Assembly (NCBI GenBank): GCA_963969395.1
Contig: OZ017795.1
Coordinates: forward strand, 16,864,001 to 16,928,000
Direction of reading: 5' to 3'
Source: Pseudoscleropodium purum
Lineage: Eukaryota > Streptophyta > Bryopsida > Hypnales > Brachytheciaceae
Length of the DNA: 64,000 nt
Shown piece by piece: positions 13,071 to 26,533 of the stretch. The translations under genes and the position numbers were made by a program. How positions within the stretch are numbered: the first letter of the stretch is position 1; each line of letters starts with the position of its first letter. The notes beneath the pieces are model-generated. The model searched no databases. It saw only the letters and a list, made by a program, of their open reading frames with translations, and had not been told where the DNA came from.

Positions 13071-14714
13071 AATATCTACAATGATCTTTTGGGCAATACA
13101 AAAACTTATACTAATTTAATTGCACAAAAAAAATCCCATTGAATACCCATACTTAACAATGAAAAAATCCTTATGAGTAGAAAAATAATAATAATCCACC
13201 AAAATTTTTGGTAAAAATTTATGTACTATCTATTTTCGGATGAAAAATATTTCCTTGGGTTTGGTTCTCTTTGGACACTTCTTCAGCAATATTCTTCATC
13301 CTTCATCACTAGTAGTGTACTTTTCTTAGATTCAAGTCTATTGCAGTCAACAAGCCTGAAGTGGAAGTCCAACAACCAATATTGAATGTTAAAAAATGCC
13401 CCCTATTTTGTGCCATATTAAGTTTATTGTTAACACCTTCCATAGCTATTTCAAAGCATCCGATTGTAAATATGAATTCAAAATTTGCAAAAAAATATAT
13501 ACATGGCAAATAAAAAGTTCATGCTTTCTTTTCAAGGGTAAAACACAATGCAAAACCATCTCCACATTATCATACATTAAGGTCAAGATTTATTAAACCC
13601 CATACAAAATCATTTCTTCTTGAGTTGAATTATCTTTCATTAAATGGATTTAGAATTTTCGAAATTTCATTTCACAAAATTTGAAATATTTCATTACCAT
13701 TAGTAGTAGGGTCCTCATAGCTTAGTAAATTAGCAAAAAGATTAGTTAAGTTCCCTTTCAATGAATACAATCTCTCTTCAAGGGAGAAGAGGGGTAAAGA
13801 CTAAACTTATGTATTCTATAGATTTTTTACATTTATAATGCAATCGCCTTGGTAAGTACATTATTTTTCATTTTTCATTTTTCATCAATTTTTTTTTGAG
13901 GATTCAAATTATTTTCATTAATATTCTACACATTTCAATTATGCCATGTTATAATTTCTGAAAATTTCATTACATGCTATATATAATTATATTTTGAATT
14001 ATTTTTTAACCAGTCTAACTTGAGCGAAGGGTAGATTTGTTGCACTATCTTACTAAGGTAGGTACTCCTAAAATCGCCACTTTTTGCTACTAAGCCTATT
14101 TTCTAAATTCTTAGACTGGTTAGATTTTCCTATGTTTTTGTTGGCAAGTGAAAGGAGGTTCCAACACATCAAAGACTGTGGCTTTTGAATACTAAGTTAT
14201 ATGCAAAAGTTATTAAGGAACAAAGTATGGTTCTAAAAGTGTTTTTTCCACATAGGTATAGAGGTGACTTTGGAGATATACACATAGTATAAATGGTGGT
14301 TTAAGGTCAGTGGCACATTTAGATGTACCTACCTTACATAGTACAGACTCGATCCTTTTCTCGTGGGACATGCGTTGAGACAGATATTTGTTGGATGAGG
14401 CAGCCAGGTCAATACGTCAATACCCCTGTAGAAACATTCGCAATTCGTAACATGAGTCAGCTAAGATATGCTGCATTGCTGCAGTCGAAGCTCAGTCAGT
14501 CCCTTGCAGAGAGAGAAGATTTGCATCAGAGATTGCTTCCGTTACGAGGGGGCTAGTTCTAAATAAAAAACTCCAAGATACGGACATTGCAGAAGTATCC
14601 AAAGCTTGCAGGTGCTGACTCGTGACAAGTCTCCCCAGGACCCCGGCTATGGCAGCTACGGCGCAAGTCGCAAACTAGCGAGCACATAGAATGCGTGACG
14701 CTTACTGTACTCCG

Positions 14715-14720
14715 TATAAA
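14715..14720 (+). promoter_or_regulatory. TATA box of the sucrose synthase gene
   Basis: TATAAA in the context CCGTATAAAACTTCC. It is the only TATA-like element just upstream of the GC-richer leader and places the transcription start near 14745-14750. Confidence 0.55.
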
Positions 14721-14746
14721 ACTTCCTTTCACCATTCGCAATCGCT

Positions 14747-15846
14747 CATCATTCCAGTCTCCGTCCTGCTTGGGACCACATCATCATCTCTTTCTTGCAT
14801 TTCTTGGTTCCCGCACTTTTCGATTTTTTATTTATTTTTCTCTTCTCGATCGTACGAACCACGGGAGCGATCTTGCATTTCGTCTAGCTAGTGGCGGCAG
14901 AGTGGAGTCGACTACTTTCGGTTTGGATCAGGGAGAAGCGATCAGGTACTGCTTCTTCGTTTGAGCTTTGAGTTGAATTTGAGTGTGTGGCGATGAGAGC
15001 TTCGTTCTTGGTGAAGAGTAGGTACTCTTTTTGCGCCGATCGAGGCTTTCTAGTGCGCAACAGAATTTCTCTGTTTGAAATTGAGATCGGTATTTGTTCG
15101 TTACGAGAAGGCTCGATATGCAGCTGGTCGCCTTGTGCATGTGTGTAACATTTTTGTTTGAAGTCGTGGTATTCAGTTTATTCACTGCCGGTCTTTGTTC
15201 TTTACGAAGTGGCTTGATTTGAATATTGTTTTGAACATTACTGCGATCTACTTAAAGCTGTTTGACCTGTGCGTGTATTTCTAGTTTGTCCGCTCTCGGT
15301 AGTTGTTCTTTATGAAGTGGCTTGATTTGAACATTTTTGGTGATTGCAATGTAGTTTGAGCTGTTTGCACTGTGCGTGAAATATCTGTTGTAAATTTATC
15401 CGTTGTTAGTATTTGTTCTTAATTTGACTTATTCCGTGATTGCAGTCTACTTACAGTAAAGTTGGCTGCCTTGTTATGATACTGGTCTTTGACTTCGGAG
15501 GGGAGGTCTGCTAGCAAGAATTTAGTTCTAGACCTTAACATCACTAAATTGTATGAATGGGACTGTTATAGTGATCTGGACTAATGCTTTATTTACTTAA
15601 TACTTTCGGTTCAATTCATGTGCGTGATACAAATGATCGTACGAGCTAAGCTGGAGTAGGATTGGAATGCCAAATCAGAGAAAACGCAGCGAATTTTTGT
15701 GTCACTGATTGTTTCGTGCTCATTTTTTAACCTCCTCATATTAGCTGCGGGGATTCAGCCATGGCATTTGGAAAGTAAAGGTTGCTTTATCAGACATACT
15801 GGCACTGCAGATTGGCTACGTAGTCCTTGAGATTTCAGCTTCCAAG
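14747..15846 (+). other. Sucrose synthase 5' leader with a leader intron
   Basis: A leader exon from about 14747 probably ends at the donor GATCAG|GTACTG (14944/14945). The best acceptor is GATTTCAG at 15838, eight bases before the ATG; an alternative is CTGCAG at 15810. Many plant sucrose synthase genes carry such a leader intron, often needed for expression. The exact transcription start is inferred. Confidence 0.55.
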
Positions 15847-18800
15847 ATGGCGGCGCAAGGGGAGCCTAAGCTTCGGCGCCTTACCAGTATGAAAGAACGA
15901 GTCCAGAGTTCAGTGCAAGATCACCGCGATCAACTTCTAAACCTCCTTCACCGGTACAATATCCAATTTAAATTTTTTTTTGTTGTGCACTTACGGTATC
16001 CTTTGCCTTTGTCCTTCTTCCTGGATTCGACTAGGTTCCTATGTTAGTTAAATCATAGATGCAAGCTTAAGGAAACCCTGAGCATGTACGATTCCTTTCA
16101 CTTCGACATTGAGTTTCTTTTCAGCTGTAAGTGATCTAAGTTTTCATAATGCAGCTAGAGGTTATAACCCGTGTTTGTTCGAGGTTTCTATTCTCACAAT
16201 GCTCCGCGCCTTTAGCCTCAAACAGACTGTCGGTACCAAAGTCTATGAATTGTTGCGAAGGAATAGGTATAAGGAGAGAGGTGTTTTCCATTCTTAGCAG
16301 CTAGCGGAAGAAATAGTGTCCTGCCTTGCCCTGAAATTTTTCTATTCTGGCTTTGAAGTCATTTTTTGACGAGCGTCTGACATTTGCTATGGAATTTGTC
16401 AAGTTATGTGGCTCTGGGGCGTTCAATTCTACAGCCGCATCATCTTGTTGATGAGCTCACCCTACAAGCAGCTGACAAAAGGAGTGCGACCGACATCAAG
16501 ACTAGTGCCTTCGGAAAGCTTATTGAGAATTGTCAGGTGAAGGTTTCATTTCACGCCAGATATGGTATCCCATTGGAGGTATTAGTTCACAGATTTGCAC
16601 TGTTTAGATAGAAATTAGGTAATAACCGCGGTCCGATCTGGAATATTGACCTTCTTGGTACTGCTTTATGCTGAAGGTGTGAAGTTGGTGGTGTAGGAAG
16701 CCATAGTTTCGCCACCTTGGATTGGATTTGCTGTGCGTCCGAAACCAGGAATCTGGGAGTATGTGCGTGTCAATGTGGAGGACCTCGTGGTGGAAGAGCT
16801 TAGTGTGTCCGAGTACTTGAAGTTCAAAGAACAACTTATTGGTGACCCCAAGTACTTCTCTTTGACCCTCTTTGCTACTGTAAATTTTCACTGGATTGTA
16901 GCAAGATTTCAGAATTTATGACATGTAGTACACATGTGAAGATGTCCTTCAGTGAAATTCTCGTTGATCAGTCTTCTGTTCAAAAGTGATTAGTTTGTTG
17001 ACGCTGTGCTGTATATGTAGCTCACTTGATCCATTTATGCTGGAGCTGGACTTTGGGCCCTTCAATTCACACTTCCCGCGCATGACAAGACCATCGTCGA
17101 TAGGATACGGTGTGCAGTTCCTGAATCGTCACTTGTCATCTCATCTATTCCAGACACCGGAAAGCATGGAACCTTTGTTTCAGTTCCTTCGTGTTCATAC
17201 ATATCGTGGACAGGTACTAGGCTATGTACTCATTTATTCTCCTTGGTGCGAATCAGTATTGTGAATATATAAAAATCCCGAACAACAGCAGAGCAGAAAT
17301 TACATCAAACGGAAACTGCCAGCGGAAATTCTAGTACATTGGGTAACTTTGATGATCACACTCGCTGAACACAGGGACTCGATATTTTGGTGTCTGCAGA
17401 CCTTGATGCTTAACGATCGGATTGCAACCTTCGCTAAATTTCTTCCACAATTGGTGAAAGCCGAAGAGGCTCTATTAAATCTCCCAGAGGACACACCATT
17501 TTCCAGCTTTGCATACAAGTAAGTCATGTTGCCGATGACATAGAAAATGCACAGGAGAAGTAGAGGATATTATCATAATGGTTTTTGTGACTTCTAAGTT
17601 TGTTTCGTCAGTATTCATGTCATTGATGTTAATTGAGAAAAAGACGTCTCTTAGTTGAGATTTTGTTTTGGTAAAGATGCAGAATGCAACAGTACTGATC
17701 TTGGCTATGAAAGTTACTTTGATATCTGAGTGAAGTGCCCGATGAGTTGATGCTGGAGCTAATTGGTTATTTCAGGCTTCAAGACCTAGGTTTTGAAAAG
17801 GGTTGGGGAAATACAGCTGGTCGTGTCCTCCAAACTTTGAGACTGCTATTGGATTTGCTTCAGGCCCCTGATCCAGATACACTGGAGAAATTTCTGTCTC
17901 GAATTCCCATGGTGTCCACTGTTGTCATTGTTTCGCCTCATGGTTACTTTGGTCAAGCAGGTGTTCTCGGCTTGCCCGATACTGGTGGTCAGGTATGAAC
18001 CTCATGTAGATCCCTACTGCGGCCGGTCCCTTGTTCCTCATCAAGGTTTGTGGGTGGAATCATATGTTCAACTGCTTTCTTTGTGCTTCCGGGGACATTG
18101 ATTTTTCTGTAATACCTTCTATTTGTATTGCCACTCAACTACATATTCAAATTTTATGCTTTATGGGGAGCAGGTTGTGTACATCTTGGATCAAGTGAGA
18201 GCTTTGGAAAATCAAATGCTCGAGAATCTCAGGTTACAAGGGTTGGACTTCAAACCGCAGATTGTAATTGTATGTTTCAACAAGCCACTCCTCGTAGTGC
18301 AAATTCCGCTTAACTTCTGCTATGCACTAAATTGTAAGCCAGCAGATTGGCAAAACCATCGTAACTTCTGATGTAGAATAGTGACCATGTGTTTGGCATT
18401 TGTGGCAGCTCACACGACTCATTCCGAATGCCATCGGTACCACCTGCAATCAGCGCATTGAAAAGGTGACAGGCACGGAGTATTCGAGAATTTTACGCGT
18501 TCCTTTTCGTCACGGAGGCAAAATTCTGAACAACTGGATATCTAGATTTGACGTTTATCCCTACCTGGAAACATATGCTCAAGTGAGACATCTCTCTCGA
18601 TTCTTATAATTCTTGTTCTTTGCAAGCAGTTTTGAAGAATACTTGCAGCAGTGAAGTAATTAATCATCCTAGTTTGGAACTCTTTTCTGTGCAATAGTTG
18701 GTGCAATTTACACGGAATATGCTCTGCAAAATCCATTGTTGATGCAATGCTGATTTCTTTTTCGCTTGTATGAACCCCACGAAATCTCTGAAGAATATGA

Positions 18801-20825
18801 TTGGTGAATGAATCTCTCTTTGAACAGGACTCTGCTGCTGAAATCCTTGGAGAGCTTTCAGGGCAGCCTGATTTAGTAATTGGAAACTACAGCGATGGAA
18901 ACCTGGTGGCTTCGTTGATTGCTCACCGCCTTGGCGCAACTCAAGTATTTCAATCGATATCAGTCGAATGCCTTCATTGAAAATTTTCAGTTCCTTCGTC
19001 TTGATTTTCTTTGACGATTTGACGATCAGGATTTGGAAGAATTCGATACATGCTCATGATCACCTTTGCCTTGTTGCAGTGTACTATTGCTCACGCGTTG
19101 GAGAAGACCAAGTATCCGGACTCTGACATTTATTGGAAGAATTTTGAAGAGAAGTATCACTTTTCATGTCAGTTCACTGCTGACCTCATTGCAATGAATC
19201 ATGCGGATTTCATCATCACCAGCACCTATCAAGAAATAGCTGGAAGGTGTAGTTTCTCTCCCACATTAGTCGCATTCCTTCTGGTGGACCTCGACAGTAT
19301 TTGCTGACATGGAAGTTACTAGTTAGAAATTTGGAATTGTTTGACATTTTTCGGCTTTGCTCAAGTACGCCAGAGAGCTGATGTTTTTACCTTCGTCTGC
19401 AGTGCTGACACTGTGGGGCAATATGAAAGCCATCAGGCATTCTCAATGCCAGGGCTTTATCGAGTTGTAAACGGAGTAGACGTCTTTGATCCCAAGTTCA
19501 ACATTGTGTCACCGGGTGCTGATTCGAGCATCTATTATCCCTTCGCGGACAAGGAACGTCGTTTGCCTAGCCTGCATGTAGCCATTGAGGAATTGCTATA
19601 TTGCCCTGAACAAACAGATGAGCATATGTAAGGCACTCCACCAATTTTGTGAGTTGTGAAGGGACCAAACTATGTTTTCTAAGCAACTGCGCATGATAAT
19701 TTTGCAACCCGGTCTCTTGTCTGCACTTTCATTTTGTCACTCTGAACGCACTGACATGTGTTTCCTGCTTGTACTGCAGTGGCTGCATTGACAAGAAAAA
19801 GCCTATCCTGTTCACAATGGCCCGACTCGATAAGGTGAAGAATCTCACTGGCCTAGTGGAAATGTATGGGAAAAGTGAGAAGCTGAAGGAGTTGGTATAT
19901 CTGGTTATTGTTGGTGGCGAAATCAATGCTGAGAAATCGAAGGATCGGGAGGAAGTCAAAGAGATTGAGGTTATGCACAATCTTATAAAGGAGTACAAGC
20001 TTGAGAATCACTTCAGATGGATCCGGTCTCAAACTAACAGAGTGCGAAATGGGGAGTTGTATCGTTATATTGCAGACAGTCATGGAGCTTTTGTTCAGCC
20101 TGCACTTTACGAAGGGTTTGGTTTGACTGTGGTTGAGGCTATGGCGAGTGGGCTTCCCACCTTTGCAACGTCTCATGGAGGCCCCGCAGAGATTATTGAG
20201 CATGGAATCTCTGGTTATCAGATCGACCCTTATCATCCTGCCGAAGCTGCCGAAGCCATCGTCGCGTTCTTTGAGCAATATAAAACGGATCCCTCCATTT
20301 GGACTAAGATTTCAGAAGCTGGTCTAGAACGAATAAATTCCAGGTGAGATTGATCACTTGCATTGTCAGTTACATGTCTACACCCTCTTTATGCCCTTAG
20401 TTCCGCTCCATATATGTCCATTGAAGATAAGTTTCAATATATCTCATTCAAGTAAAATCAATCTCTAAAAGGTGTATTGTCATCTGCAGCTATACTTGGA
20501 AATTGTACGCTGAGCGCTTAATGACACTTTCTGGTGTTTACGGATTCTGGAAGTTCGTTTCCAAATTGCATAGGGAGGAATCCCGGAGATACTTGGAAAT
20601 GTTCTACATATTAAAGTTCCGTGAACTGGTATGTTACGTACTTTCTAGACCCTTGCAAAATTCTGGGTGATTGCCTTCTTGCAAACGTATGATCATCTTC
20701 GTCAACTATTTTCATGTCGATGGCTGTTGCATGACCTACAACACATCCAAATTCAAGTTCTCATTTATGTGTGATAAGTGCAGGCAAAGGCAGTACCCCT
20801 CTCAAATGATAATGACGAATCGTAG
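15847..20825 (+). CDS. SUS: Sucrose synthase, 14 coding exons, intact
   Basis: Exons 15847-15953, 16404-16536, 16697-16851, 17021-17213, 17400-17518, 17776-17992, 18174-18269, 18409-18582, 18828-18944, 19080-19246, 19403-19627, 19780-20343, 20490-20628 and 20784-20825 give 815 residues, the usual family length. The cytosolic enzyme reversibly converts sucrose plus UDP to fructose plus UDP-glucose, feeding cellulose, starch and respiration. Seen: N-terminal [10 protein letters not shown], with Ser14 at the known calcium-dependent-kinase site; the regulatory N-terminal region (about 1-275); the GT-B fold with [31 protein letters not shown] and [22 protein letters not shown] with the UDP-phosphate-binding Arg and Lys; and the E-x7-E element EGFGLTVVE. 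The protein ends [13 protein letters not shown]. All junctions are GT-AG and no frame break is seen. A fragment of its last exon is repeated at 33829-33915. Confidence 0.97.
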
Positions 20826-23409
20826 GCCTGTGGAGGAAGCACTGCTCAGAAGAGAACGAGCCTGCCTAGCGGCAAATTATTCCCAGTGACAAGACCTGCC
20901 GTGCACACTGCAATTCCTGCGACTGATAGCGCCCTCTTGAAGTAGAAAGGAACATATCACATCTTGTGGTTAGCTGTGCGCAGTGTGAAGTGCACTATTA
21001 AACCAATTCCCCTTAGAAGAAAACGCTGTGAAGGTCAGTTGGGACTTGACACTTTGTCTCCAAAAAAAGTCTTATGAAATCCCACCCACTCCTAAACAAA
21101 CTACTTCACCATCATCTCCACTATTTTCTTAATCATTCTAATACCTCAAAACAAACTGACATTGATTTCTTCCAAATGAATGGTTTTCCAACTTGTCAAA
21201 AATGTGATGTAGTGCTTATGTCCTGAAATAAGTGTCATGTTTGCACATCAAGTCCTTTCAGGGTTGTTTTAAATGGATTTTATTTTTCGCAATGTTCTTC
21301 ATAAATTTTGGTGATATTAAAATTGGACCACTTTGAACTTATGCTTTTCATAATATGATTTAATGAAATTAGTATGAAATATTTATGAGACATTATGAGG
21401 TTCATAGTTTGGGTTGACAAAATTGTGTATCTTCAAAATAAGAAAAAATTGAGTAGAGAAATTGATATAGATGTTGCTCATATGACTAAAACAAAAAATG
21501 GCTTTTCTTGGTACATCTTGAGCTAATTAGGCACTTATCTATTCTTTTTTGCAAAGTGTTTTGTATTCGAAGTCATCCTTTGATGTAAAGTATATTTTTA
21601 TGTGCCTTAAACTTGCTGAAGTGCCGAGTTAATGTAACATCTAGTACTAGCAAAGATTGTTTAAATTTTCTTAATCATGTGTACAGTACAAGTATCATAT
21701 GAATAGTCTATGCAATCGTAAATGTTTGGTAGCAATAGACATAGCAAAAGAAATATTTGCAAAAGATCTAAATCTCAACCAAGTAATAAAGTAGAATATA
21801 TCCATGTCTTAAAGTCTCATATACACCATTGCCAAATGGAAAGCATCTAATGCATAGAACATCCTTGAAAGCTAAGAAGTTTGAAGATTTTGGCATTTGT
21901 CTTGAGTTCAAGATTTCTCCAAGAGGTTTGGGGCCTCACCTATGCCTAGCCCAAAAAATAGACAAAAAATTCAAGGTTAGTGAGGATACAACATGTGTCT
22001 AAAGCCTACAAATGCATGTTATTGCCTTCACTTGGAAAAAAAATCAACAATCAATCATGTGTGCAAAAGAATCATCAAAAGAATCATCAAAATAAGACAA
22101 AAGAACTTGTGAAGCATTGGAATGGGAAGAAGCCATTAGGACAGCCATAGCAATTCCAGAAGCAAAGCAAGTCTGTAGTAACTTGACTGAGAGCAAAAAG
22201 TTTAAGAAACTATAAGCAATACTATAGCTGTATTCCACATTTAACAACTAGTCTTAGTGCGACATATATTCAAGGTTCAGTCTATACTTGTGACTGTAGA
22301 GTTTATGAAAGTCCCCATGTATGGTAGCAGCTATTGAGGTGGAGTTAATTTCCCTCCAGTGTGAGTGCCTCCATATGGTTTGAAATCAGAGAATATGGGT
22401 ATGTCACCCACCTTTCACTTGTTCAGAGTACCCAAATCCAGGTAAGAGATTGGGTATAAATGAATACCATTAATTGCCACCAAGGCTAAATGTTTGTCTT
22501 TTGAATGAATAGCATATATATTCTGATTATCAGTTAGTGAACTAGGTCACTAATTGGTAGTATTAGTGGCTTATTAAATATGGTGAACTCATCCAGTACA
22601 TATGGCTACATGTATAACTATGAACTTATTTATTTTATTTTGCCATATGTCATATTGTTATAATAAGTATTACCAGTTAGAAGTATTGACGGTATTCTCA
22701 AAGATTACAAACGTCAGTCAAGGGAAGGGACATATCAAACTAAGCTTATATCTCTTTTTGTTTGAAAATTTCAAAGATATGAAGAAATTTCGAAACTTTT
22801 TAATATATGTAAGCTTGTTTGTCACTGAATACTACCAGAGTGCTTTTCAGACCATGTTAGTTGCTAAGCAACCTTTTGTTTACTGAACAAGAAGGGTAGA
22901 CAAGGTTCTTATTGAATCTATATGAAAATGAAAAACTAAAAACCATCCCAAACTATAAGGCTTCAATCTTCCACAAATAATATTAGGGATAATAGATCCA
23001 TAACATTAATATTCTCATTGCTATTGCCAGATTCTAATATTAGTTTCTTATGCATGTATCATAAAACTGATACCTAAAGAGGAAGCCTAGAAAAAAATTA
23101 ATAAATAAATAAAATTATTATTTTTATTATTTTTATTTGTTTATTTGTTTTATTTGTTTTAGGATTTTAATTAATTTATTTAGACTCTTGTGATTTGGTG
23201 AGGGAGGAAAAGAAATTTAGAAGCTTGTTATTATTTACAAATGGATGACTAAATTTGGCAAATTTGAATTCATACTTGGACTCAAGTAGAGATCTTAAAA
23301 TTATATAGGAAATACATATTCTATAAGGCATGAGATTTATAAGGTAGTAGTGCACTAAACTATCTAGTGAAAAGATGCAAACATCATGTTTTTAATTAAT
23401 CCCCCCTAC

Positions 23410-23800
23410 TTTCAATTTTCAAAAATCACAAACCATTGATCACTCAAAGAAAAAAAATTGAAGCCAATCTCCAAGTAGTCGATCTAGAATATACATATGG
23501 AATACAAATATAGATACAAATATGGATATGAACATGAATGTAGAGGACATACACCAATGTATGATACAAATATTAATACATGGAGATAGAAATCCCATAT
23601 CAATTGCAAATCCCATTTTCACTCTGAAATTACAAATACAGTGGGTAAGTGGGTTTGGGTTTTGTTGGGGTTGGAGTTGGAATTAGGAATTAAAAAAAAA
23701 TTATGTTCTAGTAGGAATTAGGGGGTAATAAAATAAAAAATCCATTGAATTAATTGTTTGAAAACATATTGTTCTCACTATCTATTCAAGACAAATCATG
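23410..23800 (-). repeat. Minisatellite-bearing repeat family, copy B
   Basis: On the minus strand it follows the order of copies A and C: TCACTATCTATTC-like end, GTGGG-rich zone, a block of degenerate ATACAAATAT/GATATGAAC tandem units (23485-23585), then the TCGATCT...AAATTGAAG...TCATTG block. More diverged than copies A and C. Confidence 0.45.
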
Positions 23801-24919
23801 GTGACAAAAATGATCATGTTTCTATAATGAAAGACTATTTATGCCTAATAGTAAATCCAATTTACATGTGAATCCGCTAGTATCCTATTTAAATTTCACT
23901 AAATTATCAAAGTCGCTAATCAAGGCAATACTTTGCATTGCTTCAAGGTTCCAAATGTAATGTAGGGTGTCCCTATTCAATGGATAATCATTCAAGAAGG
24001 ACATTGAAGCCCATACCTTAAAACCCTTCCAAATTTTTTAATTAAAAATTTTTCATTATCCCCAACCCAAAATAAAAATAATCTTCATTTTTTTATTACC
24101 CTTCTTGACTGTGGGTCTTTTTTGACACATGCATAATACCAATTGCTATGGGATATGTGACTATATGTTGTATCCATATGTCATATTCATGTATATATCA
24201 TATACCATATCCATATATCATATCATATTCAAATGCCAACATTAATATGTGTATATTATGTTTGCATGGTGTACTCATGCTTATATATGTATCCATGTTC
24301 ATATCAATGTATCAACATATACTATATATCCATGGGGCATAAAAAATAAAATTTATAAAGGGATCAAGGGGGATTCCAATATTTGGAAGGCTAGTAGGTT
24401 GTGTCTCTTCAAGAAGTAGTTTCCTCCTATGTCAATGACCCATTCATTTGTAGGAACCTACAACTTCTTGCTTTTAAAAATTATGAGATATTCCCTAAGT
24501 AAATTCTAATTCTATTTGCAACATTTTTCAAGTCAATTTTCTAATTTGGTTGAAGAAAATTTTCACAATGTGTGAATGTGATCACACAAAAACTTCTCCA
24601 CACTTATATTGATGATTACCTTATCATAACTTAGAGAGCCACATTATTGTACTCATAGGGCAAGGTCAACACATTCAATTTGATGTTGAATAATCATTTG
24701 AAATTCCCAAAGTAGCTTTAGCATTTTAAAATTTAATTTTGACAATATATTCAAGAAAATTCTTGAAACTCGACAATCAATCCAAAAAACCATTCCGAAT
24801 ATGTGCAAGAAGTCTTGAAAGATGATCTCTTGATACAAATTGGCTAGTAGAATGTAAAACAACCCATGTGGAATATGCAAATGGTTAGGATTAGTAGGAG
24901 CTCAATTGCTTATAGTTAA

Positions 24920-25316
24920 GTCAAAAGCAAGAATTGTATTCAAAGTAGAATTTCAAACTTCATTTTGGTATAGTAGAATAATTTTTTTCAAAAAACTTTG
25001 AATTATGAAAAGTTGAGAATTCAATTTAACTTTCATCTACAAAATCCTATTTGAGATTTTGAGCCTCCAAAAAAAGTCATGAACAAAATTCAAAGGAGAT
25101 GTTTGAAAATGTCAAAGAAAATGTCTCTTCCAACCCCTCTTTGAAATTTGTCTATAACTTTTAATTGGAGGCTTGAAATCTCTAATAGGATTTTGGAGAT
25201 GAAATTTAAATTGATTTCTCAACTTTTCTTAATTCAAATTCTTTTGAAAAAAATTATTCTACTTTGCCAAAATGAGGTTTGGAATTCTACATTGAATAAA
25301 ATTCCTACATTTTGAC
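24920..25316. repeat. Long inverted repeat: 179-nt arms, 39-nt loop
   Basis: Bases 24920-25098 are the imperfect reverse complement of 25138-25316, roughly 85 % by eye, with equal arm lengths and a 39-nt loop (25099-25137). Long perfect stretches include GTAGAATAATTTTTTTCAAA and GAAAAGTTGAGAA. Transcription from either side would give a long double-stranded hairpin. Outer bases read GTCAAAA...TTTTGAC. No coding potential. It is either a foldback-type MITE or a hairpin small-RNA locus. Confidence 0.85.
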
Positions 25317-25559
25317 AAGAGCAGTCAAGCTCTCATCTTCAAATTATCTAATATCCTTTAAGAGTTCATGACAGGCAATGGACTTCATTATAAAATTGAC
25401 GATTCTACACTTCTTCCCTAAATTCTCACACTATATCAATGATGAAATTTTTTAACTGTACAGTCAAAAACTCTCTTGATGGTCTTTGGACTCATTACAA
25501 AAATTCTTGAACCCTACAAAGGGCCGTTTAGGATTCCTTTTTCAAGCCTTGTAGTGCAC

Positions 25560-25790
25560 TTATAGAAATTATATATATATATATTGGAATTTAAAATAAT
25601 AATAATAATAATGATAATAATAATAATGATAATCTAATGTGGCACTGACATGGCATGAGTAGTGCCACATCAGTAGTGTTGATTAAAATATAAAAACCCT
25701 GGAATTCCTCTCTAATTGCACCTGGGGTGGGTGGGTGAAACTCGTAGCCGTTTTAAGGGCTGAAAATTTTCCTAATGTTTACTTTAGACT
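25560..25790 (+). repeat. Dispersed repeat related to 36730-36960
   Basis: The order of parts is shared with 36730-36960: a TATATATATA run, then ATAA/AT-rich sequence, TGATGTGGCACT or TAATGTGGCACT, a spacer, TAATTGCA near a run of G's, then YAGTAGCCKTTT. Within it GTGGCACTGACATGGCATG and AGTGCCACAT form an imperfect hairpin. Confidence 0.4.
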
Positions 25791-26533
25791 TTTTGACTAA
25801 CATTGGACATTTTCTTGTTTTATAACAACTAGGTCATTCAATTCTCGTCAAATTCATCAATTTCTCTTTTTCATTTTATTTTATTTTCATCATTCTTAAA
25901 AAAAAAAATTGTTTTCTACCAATCCTACCTATGGGTACAATATATGATTTGTGATTATGATGAGGAGATTGAAAACTTTGAATATTCCTAATCAAACAAG
26001 GATTCCAATTCTAGTAGGGAAAAAAAATTATAAGGAGGTTTTAAAGATTTTTTTTCCAAATTTGATTTTATGATCTCACTTAAGCAAGTTCATTCAGTTA
26101 TGAAAGTGGAAGGATTTATTTTTGGTGAATTATGGACTCTTTGATTGTTGTTAGAGTAGTGAAGTTTTACAAAAAGTGTTAAAAGGTTCTAGTATAAGGA
26201 AAAAAACTAAGAATTTTATTGTCTTTGTTCATCATGCATAGTACCAGTAATACTCTTTCAATGTTTAAAGTTTCAAAAGAACCTTTCATTATTCATATTC
26301 TATATTTCAATCATTTGGAGGGGTGAAAAATGTTTAAGTTACCAACAACCATATAGCAAGAGATGCTATTTCCAAAATGAGGTTGTTCCTTCACATTACC
26401 ACATATAAAATCAATGACTTAATAATGCTCCGTCATATTCCATCAAAGGTCTAAAAATAAAAAGACACCATAATTAACATCAAATTGTAAGCCCCATGTT
26501 ATGAAAAATTGAAATTAGAAATATATGTTAAAA

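Larger units (their letters stand above)
6936..14714. other. AT-rich gene-free region with degenerate repeats
   Basis: No gene found. A TTAACCCTTAAAGGATCA motif at 7190-7207 resembles element ends seen elsewhere in the window. Between about 7440 and 7745 composition is more coding-like and a short frame runs to 7740, perhaps a transposon-gene relic. Two listed repeats (10740-11060 and 12490-13070) fall here. The rest is oligo-A/T-rich DNA. Confidence 0.6.

Noticed and set aside
14323..14556. 77-residue open frame upstream of SUS
   Set aside because: No family match, no splice context, and it precedes the SUS TATA box.
19853..20278. 141-residue minus-strand frame over SUS exon 12
   Set aside because: Antisense shadow of a strongly conserved coding exon.
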